NCBI GenBank assembly: GCA_002007465.1
Contig: LNAC01000032.1
Span: 6,478,889-6,542,888, forward strand
DNA from: Ailurus styani
Lineage: Eukaryota > Chordata > Mammalia > Carnivora > Ailuridae
DNA: 64,000 nt
Direction of reading: 5' to 3'
The notes beneath the pieces are model-generated. The model was not told where the DNA came from. It saw only the letters and a program-made list of their open reading frames with translations, and made no database searches. This document shows positions 47,401 through 59,400 of this stretch, in pieces (the stretch's first letter is position 1; each line of letters starts with the position of its first letter). A program made the position numbers and the translations under genes.

Positions 47401-50400
47401 AAGAAATAATGGATCTTAAGAAACAGTTAGAGGAGGTATGTATGAACCATGTATTTCAGTAAAGAACAGGGACAGATTGAGAACTTATATCTGCCCAAAT
47501 GCCCAAAGATTCTTAATTCATCAATACCTGAGTTCTGTAATCTCAATTTAAAACAGCTTTCAAGTATAGAGAAATCAACTCATAAAAATTTTAGTTTAAT
47601 TTACTATAAACTGAAAACTTGGGTTTCTTGAAATTATTTTAGATTTTGTTTTTTATTTCCAAAGGGCAAAATTTGAGATTTTCAAATGAGCCAAGTAGAA
47701 ATATTCTTTCTAAATTGTCACAAATACATAGGGAATTAGGTTAAAAAAGAAAGACTGTATAGTTACTTAAAACTTTATTTTTTGTATTTTCACAATATCT
47801 TGAATTCTTCTGACCCTAAGATAAAATCTAATAAGGTAGCATAGTCACTTGTCATTTTAATTTGTTTGTTTTAACCATTGTGGTTTCATTATTTTGTAAA
47901 AATCTTGTATTTTAGTTATCTTTTTAAAAATGAGTTAAAATTTTAAAAAGTAAAATAAAATGAGCTAAAATGCGAAATGGAAGTCTTATGAGAACATCTG
48001 TTCTTTTGCCATTGGTATTCAAATCTCTGCTATTATGATTTCTCTGCCTATTATTTATATATTTTTAGGCAATTCATAGAATGGCTTTAATAGCCTTGTT
48101 ATAATCTTATATGTAGCATCTAGAACACACAGGAAGAAATGTGTATTTTACTTTATTATAGGTTTGAGAAATTAACCGATTATGGTAACTGTCATAGTAT
48201 AAGTATTTCATAGGTAGGGTCTATTTCATTTCAATAAAGCCCGATACGGGGCTTGACCTCAGAACCCTGAGATCATGATCTGAATTGAAATCAGGAGTCG
48301 GACGTTTAACTGAGCTGCCCAAGAGCTCCCACATACAAATTTAGTATTCTTCTTTTAAGCTACTTTCAAGGTTTTAAAATCTATCTACATTTATTATTAA
48401 CATAACTTAATATTACATTCTATAGGTTTCTTTAGAGACTCGGGCCCAGGCAATGGAAAAAGACCAGTTAGCTCAACTTTTGGAAGAAAAAGATTTGCTT
48501 CAAAAAGTACAGATTGAGAAAATTCAGAACTTAACACGGATGCTGGTGACTTCTTCTTCCCTCACATCACAACAGGAATTAAAGGTAAAATTTAAAAGAT
48601 GACAACTCAGACTTGGTATACAAAGACTAAGATTGGTATTCCTATATGTTTATATTATGCATTTCTTATCCTTTGATATAGTATATTCAGAAAACCCAAA
48701 ACATTTTGTGTGTTTGCCTATACATCAGCAAAACCTAAGATGTTCATTAAAAATACTGATCTCTGATCCCATGTCTAGAGATCCCAAGTCAAAAAGTCTG
48801 AAATACTGACAAGGTATCTATGTACAATATGCTTCTTAAGAAATTCTAATGAAGTTGATCAGATGATTAGGAACCATAAGTGCCTAGGGTATATGATAAT
48901 ATTTTCTATTTAAAGAAACAGATATATTAATCTAAGGAAAATTGATCTAGAATATAGATCAACATAATGATCACAATTCTGACTTCCAATATGTGTACTT
49001 TTTGTTTTTACTAGAATTAGGGGTATTTTTAGTCCAGTAGGTATTTTTTGGCTGATGGTATGATTAAAAGGATGGCCTCTGGAGCTTTACTTCCTGGATT
49101 TGAATCCTAGTGCTGTCAATGCCTAATTCTTTCCCTTAGGCAATTGCTTAAATCCACTTGCTGCAGTTTCCATATCTGTGAGCTAGCTTGATTCCCACCT
49201 CGTAGGATTGTTGTGAGAATTAGGTGAAATAATACATTGAATATGCTCAACACTACATTTTCCACACGGCAAATCCTCAATAAATGAATGCTTTTAAGAT
49301 AATTATTAATACACATATGTTCAAGTCACCATACCAGGTATAAAGAAGACATTCCAAGGGCTATTTGTTGACTGAGTGACGAATAAGGAACAGCCCAATG
49401 GAACATATAGGGAAGAATATTTAGGAAGAGATCCACGTGTACAAAAGCTTGGAGTAGTAAAAACAACATAATATATCCCTTGGACTCAAAATACTTTGGT
49501 GGCAGGGGCATTTTAAATCATAATGAAGGATTTGAACATTGCATTACGCTAAAGGAAAGGAAAAGTCTTATAGGTAACATGATCACAATTGCATTTCAGA
49601 AAGGTTCGGCTGCTTATGTGCATCACATGGGTTGGGGCTCTACAAGGACTCTGACTCTAGAGGTGGCAAAAAATGGTAAATTGGAGAGCTATGTGGGGGA
49701 TAGACTCAACAGGACTTTGTGATTGTTTACATGTGAGGGGCAGAGAGAGAAAGGTGTCCCGAATGATTTGCAAACATTGCTGGATAGCTGGTAGCAGTAT
49801 TCATTGGTTAGGAAAACCGAATGCATCTCTCAGGGTTTTATTTAGGACATCTCCAGTTTAAGGTTTCAGTCAATTGAAAATGCAAATGTATGAAAATCAG
49901 GTGAAAGATGTGAGGTAGAGATATCAATTTGGGCATTAGCACTGCAGATCTAAAGTCAAGTCACGGGAATGGATGGGCTTGTTCTGAGAGCATGTTGGGA
50001 ATGAAAAGAAAACTAGACCCCAGAACAACTTTTAGATAAAGGTAGAAGAAACCTGAAGGGAGCCAGGATTCGCTCTAGAATTAAGAAGGAAACCGGGTGA
50101 ATTGTGGTCACTAAGAGAAGAGAATATTTCAGAGAGGAAGTGGTCAGCAGTGTCCCATTCTGCTGAGAAGTTAATGAAGATAAATATAGACAAAAAAATT
50201 TTTGGATTTGAAAACAAAAAGCTCATTTACAAAACGATTTGAGTTATGTACTAGGGGAATGAGAGCCACCTCACAGAGGGTTGAGATGACCCCCAGGGGT
50301 GAGATCATGAACACACTAGAGGGGACTGTCCTCAAATAGAAAAAAAGGATCATTTATAGTTCAGCTCACCTATAAAAAGGATGTAGTAATAGGATATTTG

Positions 50401-53400
50401 GAAGGATCAAGTAAGATGAAATAGTACTTGTACCTCATAGAGGGACAGAAGAATGATAGCTATGAAATACGGAAAAACACAAGCAACGGAGGAGAAACCA
50501 GCAAAGCAGAAGGAGTGGTGAGGGCAGCTAGCTGGGTGGGATTAGCACCAGGAGACAGAGGTGTTCCTTAAAGGATGAGGAAGGAGTAGATGGATGGTGA
50601 AGAAAGAGCACAAAAGAGAAACAAAAAGAAAATTGTAGCTAGAGAGAAGTAAGGAGGGAAGAATTTGTTTTTTAAAAATCAAAAGCAGACAGGGCGCCTG
50701 GGTGGCTCAGTGGGTTAAGCCTCTGCCTTCGGCTCGGGTCATGATCTCAGGGTCCTGGGATCGAGGCCCGAATCGGGCTCTCTGCTCAGCAGGGAGCCTG
50801 CTTCTTCCTCTCTCTCTCTGCCTGCCTCTCAGCCTACTTGTGATCTCTCTCTCTGTCAGATAAATCAATAAAATCTTTTAAAAAAAAATCAAGAGCAGAC
50901 AGAGAGACTGGAGCATTCATTCATCAAGCTGTTAGGAGGGAGCTGGTGAAGCTAGAGGATGAATAGATAACCCAGGGAGCAAGGTCCTCAGGGAGAAAGG
51001 AACAATGAGGTTAGGAGCACTGGGGGAGGTATTAGCTTTACTAAGTCGGAAGAGAACTGGCATTGTGAAGGCTGTGTGGAGATTCACTCACTGAAGGAAT
51101 TTCAGGTTGACCATCTGTCTGTCCCTTCCCAGTTAGAGCTGGCCACCCCAAAGTGCTTTTGGTAGCTGTGGTGTGGCGGCAGCTGCTTCCCTGCTAGAGA
51201 ACAATGTATTAATGGGGGGTTGTAAGTCAACCTTTCAATTAAGTCCCAGAAAAGTTTATAGGAACACTTTGAAATAAAACATGAATTTTAAATAATAGTC
51301 TAATCAAGATTTTTATAGGGTTAAACACTGATTTTAAAAGTTTGTTTTCTCAGGTCGTCCTTAGACTGGTAAGATATTAAAGTAGGCTTAAAAAGAATTC
51401 TACCAAGTCCATGGTTTCCAAAAAATGTAAACTAATTCCCTCATTTTATGATATTTGAGCCCAGATCTGTGTGAAGTAATTTTGATTCTTTCCTCTTTAG
51501 GCTAAAAGAAAACGAAGAGTCACTTGGTGCCTGGGCAAAATTAACAAAATGAAGGATTCAAATTATATAAATGAATTTAATATGTCGACAAATGTAACAA
51601 AAACACGTAAGGCGGCTGTAACCGTAGTGGGGGAAATTGATGAATGTGAGTGCTTTTTCAGCTGCTTTTAATTATAAAAGCATCCCTGTAAAGAACTTTA
51701 TTTATAACTCAGTTAATGTAATAAACACATTTAATAAAATATATGCATTTAGATGCGATTACAAGGGAGAGAATGATAAAAATCTGTGATTTTAAGAAAG
51801 TAAACATTCTCTATTATTTTCACACCTCTTAAGAATGATACACTTTAGTTGAAACTTGAGACATTTTTATTGTTGGTTTTGTTCTAATCATTATCCAATT
51901 AAATTAGTACTCATATAACATCTGCCTTAAACTTTGTTTAGTCTTGAAAGGGTAGCATTACACAAGCATGTTTCAAAATAATGTCTCCGGGACGCATGGA
52001 TGGCTCAGTTGGTTGGGTGACTGCCTTTGGCTCAGGTCATGATCCTGGAGTCCCGGGATCGAGTCCCACATCGGGCTCCCTGCCCAGCAGGGAGCCTGCT
52101 TCTCTCTCTGACCGTCCCCATTCTCGTGTTCTCTCTCTCTCTCTCTTATTCTCTCTCTCTCAAATAAATAAATAAAATCTTTAAAAAAAAAAAGTCTCCA
52201 AAATTAGCAGTATTTTTAAAGGGCATTCTAAAATCTACTTATAATGATCAGATCCTAAATTCAGTATTTGTCCCTTTTACCTGTATTTTATCAAGGATTG
52301 AATATTTTTTTACTAATTGGGATCTTAATTCATCTAATAATATAAATGATCATATCTGTTGTTAATGTATTCTTGGCAATCATATTGTGAGCACATTAGC
52401 TAATTGGAACTTATTACTACCTCTGACCAGATTTTTTTAGTCTTTGACTTTTAAGAAACTTTATTAAACATATTTATATATAAATTTATTTTTCTCCTAA
52501 TTCTAGCTTTCTGCTCAGAGTCTGATATTTTCAGTAATACATTTGATACATTAAATGAGACAGAGTGGAATCCAGCAACAAAGCTACTAAGTCAGGTAAC
52601 TTAAATGTATTTTATAAAACATTATTCTCTTACTCTTTTTTAAATTCACTTTTTGTTGGTGTTTACATTGTTGTAGCAGCACATTACTAGCTCTGACTTA
52701 ATTTCAGTTAACAGTCTTGGTTCTAATTACTTTTTATACTCCTAGTTGATAACTGCCATGTAGAAGGAAGCTAAAAATTTTGTAATGCAGGTGTATGGTA
52801 ATAGGTAAACCTTTGCACCAGCAGATCTTGGTATCTATGATTCTTTTTTTTTTTATAGTTTCTATTTTTCCTTAGACAATCCCTTAAGGGTTTTAAAAAG
52901 GGCTGATTTTTAAAGTGTCAAAATTCTCAGGCATACAGGAGAAGAATGACACAGCAGGGAGGGGGTAATATTGCCAAATTATACTGAAAAATAAAAATAA
53001 ATGTATTATGTGTGTTTTTATCAAACCTTTAGGGAATACTATAATGAATACTTCGGTAGGTATAGAGTCCATATTGACTTTCTAGGCTACTAATGTCCAA
53101 AGAAGTACAGTATAATTTTATAAATGTATTTAAGAAAATTTCATCTTAGTTTTAGAATAAAATTACAGTGATTCTTGGGAATTGTTATTATCATTACTTA
53201 ACCATTGTATTAGTTAAAATTAGGTGTTACAGTTAAAGTGCTTTTATGTCCCTAAGACATCCTCTAGAGGTATGTTGTTTTTAGAAAATCCCTGGTGTTA
53301 ATTTTTGTTGTTTTAACCTACAGTTTCTCTCTTTCTAGTAATAGTATACAAAACAGAAATAGGCCTCTTTTGAATATGGTAAAACATAGCAGCCTTTAGA

Positions 53401-56400
53401 GTTTTTAGTGGTCAATAAATAATACCTCTGTTTCCCTTCCAAAATTCAGACCTATTTAAGAAATAAAACAGGCATCAGACAGGTGGAGTATTAAATTATC
53501 AGCTTCATAACGAAGGAACATAAGGCTCTGTGGTCAAGTGGACTTCCCAGAATGTGCCCTACTTCCCCAGCCTCCTTACTCCTGACAGCTTCTCCAGTTA
53601 GATACAGGCAGAGCACTTGTTTCAAAATAGTCTTCTCTTCGGGTGCCTGGGTGGCTCAGTGGGTTAAAGCCTCTGCCTTCGGCTCAGGTCATGATCTCAG
53701 GGTCCTGGGATCGAGGCCCACATCGGGAGCAGGGAGCCTGCTCTGCCTGCCTCTCTGCCTACTTGTGATCTCTATCTGTCAAATAAATAAATAAATAATC
53801 TTTAAAAAAAACATAGTCTTCTCTTCTAAACTAGTTTACCAAAATGCACATCCTTTATTTTACCCTGGATCAAGCTAAACCATTAGAAAGATACTGAAGA
53901 AGAGAATGACCTACGTTAACTACACGATTTCAGGTTAAACTATTTGACTAATCCAGATTGAGTGAGGAAACATTATAGGATTAGAATTCTCTCTGACTTG
54001 AAAATCTGGTTTTGTTTCCAATAGGAAAACTTAGAAAGTGAGCTGAATTCACTTCGTGCCAACTATGATAATCTGGTATTGGACTATGAACAACTAAGAC
54101 GAGAAAATGAAGAAATGGAATTGAAATTAAAAGAAAAGAATGATTTAGATGAATTTGAGGCTCTAGAAAGAAAAGCAGAGAAAGATCAGGAGGTAAGAGA
54201 TACGGAAACATGAAACTAAAACTACATTTTTAAAAGAAGTATCATTCTCTTTTAAAAGAAATATCATAAATAAAGATATTTATTTCTAAGGTTGATGTAT
54301 GGAAAGTGCAACCATTTTCTATGTGTACATACAATTTAGAGAATTTAGAAATAATTCTTTTATATTATTTTTAAAATATTTAAATCATTTGTTTCACATA
54401 TGAATTATTTTGCTCAAACATTAATTTGTTGAGCACGCCAGAAATACTGTCTAGAGTATAACCATTTCCTGCTGAGATCAATGTGAATTTTACTATCTAG
54501 TTGAATGTTTTATGCATGAATAACATGCATTAATGGATTTCATTTTCTTTAAAACGTATTTTCCTAAATATTTAGAACATTATTAGAATAGCTGGGGAAG
54601 CTGATTTTGCTCATGTGTTTTTCCATGTCAGAGAGTTATTGTGAAAATTAGTGTAACTAATACTAAATACTAGTAATGAAATTTTTAGAAATGAAACAGA
54701 TCACTTAAATTTTCTAAACATATAATATTAAGTTACATGTTAAGAGAACCTAATCCAGAGACACTTAGAAATTGTCCAAGAAATTCAAGAGATTTCTTAA
54801 AGCAGACTCACCTTAACCTAGAAGTCACAGACATAAAATTATTTTGCAGAATTTTTGAATGCATATCCATTGTTCTGGGACAAGAATCCATAGTCATTAT
54901 CATACTACGAAGCAATCTATGACTCCCCTTACCCCCCAAAATAAGAGCCAGTGTTCTGGTGTAATTAAAATATGAGTTAATTTGCAACTACTTCTGAGAT
55001 TTCTGTGAGGATAGCCCAAAGGGACACAATGCTTTTTCCTTGGTATTGTTTCATTTCCCGCCCTCTTTTTTTTTAATAAGGAAAAAAGAATTCAGTGCCA
55101 AAAGAATTATTTCCATTCTACCTACAAATTAAAGTTAATCCTCCATTTCATGGGTATATATCCTAAGATGCAAAGTCTATATGTTCTCCACAGGGTTTCA
55201 TTTAATTTGTTTTAAAATTTGTGTGCTAACAAAATACAAAATGTCGTATATTGACCTGTAGACTTCAGTCGATAAAAACTGAGTTTTATAAGGAAGAGGG
55301 TGGTCTCCTGTCATGGTTAAGAGCGTGGTCTCTGAAGCCAAACTTGCTTCTGAATAGGATACAAGGCCTTGAGTGAGTCCCACAATCTCCGGGACTTAAC
55401 TTGCTCTTTCTCTCCACACTGGAAGTTGAACCAGGTGCTTGCCAAGTCCCCTTCTAACTCCAAATTTCATCTAATTGTATCTTACTTATTATAAGTAATA
55501 TGACATAAAATTAACTTTGGGTATAAGTATAGCAATAATTTCTCTAAGTTTTTTACATGATTTATATATTCAATTAATAATAAAAACTGAAACTCACAGA
55601 GTATATGACTTGACTCACATCCTGATTTTTTTTTTCCTTTTGACCACAGTAAGAGGGGAAATAATCCTAGTCTTTTCATCTTTACTTGGACACAACTGAA
55701 ATCTAGGTTCTATATGGTAACCTAAAATATTAAGTAATAAAAGCTTACTCTGTTTAAAGACAGTTCCGTTCTATTTTAAACTAAAAATATAAGTCTGTGT
55801 ATGTAGTAAAATATGTTCCCAAGCCTCCATTTTGGGGAAACACTTAGCCAAAAAGGAGTAAAAAGTTAAATTATGGCCTTATGACATGTGGTCATTGCCC
55901 TGGTTTGCCCTAATGGTCTTATAAATCACCAGAGCTGTGTATCATTTTAAAATGGGAATATAGAAATATAGGATGTTTAAATAGTAATTTTTAGAAGGAG
56001 GGGTAAGCAAAGTCAAGTATCCTCAAGTTCAAGGAACAAAGTAAATTCCAACCCTCTACCTGATTTAACTTGATTAATTTTAGAATTTCAACAACTTGGA
56101 GNTTTCAAGTTCTCTTTTTTTCAATTATATAGTATTTTTTTTTGCTTCTGCCCACCTTTTACTGAGCAATTTATTAGATAACTCATTTTTTTTTAAAGAT
56201 TTTATTTATTTATTTGACACACAGAGAGAGATTACAAGTAGGCAGAGAGGCAGGCAGAGAGAGAGGAGAGAGGAAGAAGCAGGATCCCTGCTGAGCAGAG
56301 AGCCCGATGTGGGCCTCGATCCCAGGACTCTGGGATCATGACCTGAGCCGAAAGCAGAGGCTTTAACCCACTGAGCCACCCAGGCGCCCTACAGTTGAAA

Positions 56401-59400
56401 TCTTTAATATTTTTTTATATAATGGCCAATTAACTTTTGATCATATATACTTTATGCTCAGCATCTTAAATAATACCTCATTGGGAAGTTGTCCAGGCTT
56501 TACAAAAGTTCATCTTTCTCCATTAATGAGAACTACTACTTAAAGTGCTATTTCAAATGAGAAGTGAGATAAGTTTTCTTTCTAAATGTTTATTTTCTAA
56601 AATAAAGAGTAATTTTTTAGTTCTTCCTTATTGGTAAATGTGATTTTGTTGCACAAAATTTAGAAACAGGAAAGAAAAAATAAAAGATGGAGCCAATTTA
56701 AATTATACCCAACACAAATGTCTAAAATTTTGATGAACAGTTGATAGCCACTGGTCACAGTGACAATTGAGTACTTGAAGTGTGGCCAGTCTGAACTGAC
56801 TTAAGAATATGGAAAAAAAAAAAAAGAATGTAAACTATTTAGTTTTTTATATTGATTATATGAACAAGTGATAATATTTTGGATATATTAGGTTCAAATA
56901 CATTTTTAAAATTAGTTCTGTTTTTTTAATGCAGCCAGTAGGAAATTTTCAATGGCTCACATATTTCTGGATGATGCTGACCTAGAATAGGAATGGCAAC
57001 ACTAGTCTGAATCTAAAACTAGTTAGAACTGAATTAAACATTCAGAAAATATTACTTAAACAAGATGCTATTTTCATAAATCCCTTACATTCTACAAGAA
57101 TTTGCTTTTACTTTTTTCTTCTTTTTTAATCTTATTTAAATTCAATTAGTTAACATATAGTACCTTATTAGTTTCATAGGTAGAGTTCAGTGATTCATCA
57201 GTTGCATATAACACCCAGTGCTCATTATATTACGTGCCCTCCGTAATGCCCATCACCCTGTTACCCCATGCCCCCCACCCACCTTGCCCTTACTTTTTAA
57301 GGACTCATCAAATTATGAAGATTTCATAATTCTAAGAGAAAGCATGTTTATCTGTGGTAAGTTGTTGTTTACGTGTTTTGACACAAAAGTATGTAGTATT
57401 CAAATATTTAATGCTCCAGATATTTGATGGAAAGGAAACTTTAATAGAAATATATGTATCTTTAAGTGTTCTTTATACTTTTAGACAGCTAAAAAATATA
57501 AAGCAATAACATCGTCTTTCCAATATTTTCTGTAGAATGAATCAACAAGGTAATAACTGATAACCCTACACATATCTCTGTAGCTTTAGTGAATAGTAAT
57601 ATTATTTTAAAGGCACTGCATGAAACTGCCTGAATCCAGACCTAAATTCTAAAATACAAATCCTTAAAAAGTATGCCAATATAAAGCTACATGACTAATT
57701 TATGGGAAGAAAACAACAAATCTTGTAGAATAAATACATTTCCGCACTTAACCTCCCCAAAACAAAAATTTATTAAAAGAGTGTTTTTTAAAGTTTGATT
57801 ACCAGTGTACCTCCTCCAAAGGATGCATACTAATTTGCTTTTGACACTATTATAGCATTATTAACAGACAACATAACTGTTACTTGGATCATGCTGAAGT
57901 TTTTTCTTGTTTGCTTAATTTGTGGGGTTTGGGCATTTTTTGTTTGGCTTATTGGGTTTCTCTTTGTTTTGTATCTTCAAATAATGAGATGCTCTGTAAC
58001 AGTAGCTTGAACAATTGATCTCTCAATCCCTTCTTACTGTTTTGGTGACTCTGAAGCACTGAATAAATGCTATCTTTTGGGGAGAGTTTCTTTTTTTTTC
58101 CTTTTTCTTTATTTTTTTTCTTTTTTTGCTTTATTAACTATCGGTTTGCTCTGTTGCCTGTTCACATGCTCTTACAGATGCAACTAATTCATGAAATTTC
58201 CAACTTAAAGAATTTAGTTAAGCATGCAGAAGTGTATAATCAAGATCTTGAGGTGAGCATTTATGTTGGTATTTCTGTTATAAAGAACTAGAACTATAAA
58301 ATGTATATCATATGTAATTATTTCAGAAAATAGAAGGAACATTTTGTTTTTTAAATATCGACTTTTTAAATTTTACTAAGTTTAAACTATTAAATGTAAG
58401 TTCTTTTAAATCTCCTAAAATTTAAAATCCAATAAAAAATGTTTCACTTTTTTGTTGTTTCACACTTCTTATAGAATGAACTAAGCTCAAAAGTAGAGCT
58501 GCTTAGAGAAAAGGAAGACCAGATTAAGAAGTTACAGAAATACATAGACTCTCAGAAGTCAGAAGATATGAAAATGGACTCGTCATACTCATCGGTAAAA
58601 ATCAGATTTATTTTGTTGTTTGATCACGTAGGCATTTATAGTACACCATCATCATTATTATAGCAAATGCTCATATTGAGCCTACTGTGTGACAGCATTG
58701 TTGTATTTGTTTTGCATATAGTATTTTATTTAATCTTTTCAATGACTCTTTGAAAGAGGAACTGTTAGTATCATTGCTATTTTACGGATAAAGAATCATT
58801 CATAGAGAATTGAGGATATCATTCTTTGAATGAATATAAGTTGAGGGCGAGTTTCCATTAAAAATCAATAATTCAAAATTTTTTATTTTTGTCAATTATT
58901 CTATGTAAATGCATGCAGAAGTATGTAGTCAGTATCTCCAGGTAAGCACTTATGTTGATATTATAAGTAACTAGAATTGTACGTATCACACACAATTGAG
59001 CATGATTTTATAAATTTAATTAATATTAATGTATTCTTATAATTTAAGTAACTATTTTAACAGTTTGGTATTTTTCAGAAACTGTAGCTCTAGATGCTTT
59101 TAGTTAGTATCAGATATGGCATCAAGGGATGCCTGGGTGGCTCAGTTGGTTAAGCACCTGCCTTCAGCTCAGGTTGGGATCAAGTCCCGCACCGGGCTCA
59201 TTGCTCAGCAGGGAGCCTGCTTCTCCCTCTGCCTCTGCCTGCCACTCTGCCTGCTTGTGCTCTCTCTCTGTCAAATACATAAAATCTTTAAAAAAAAAAA
59301 AAAAAGATATGGCATTAAGGGACTCCTGGGTGGCTCAGTGGGTTAAGGAACTGCCTTCGGCTCAGGTCATGACCCCGGAGTCTCAGGATCAAGCCAAGTC

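Larger units (their letters stand above)
54193..58177 (+). other. CENPE: CENPE intron 16 (3.98 kb)
   Basis: Holds a MIR (55310-55430), an undetermined base at 56102, an antisense SINE (56186-56390), a possible DNA-transposon fossil (56740-56985) and an L1 end (57118-57290). The T-rich run at 58088-58130 lies before the exon 17 acceptor. Confidence 0.7.
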
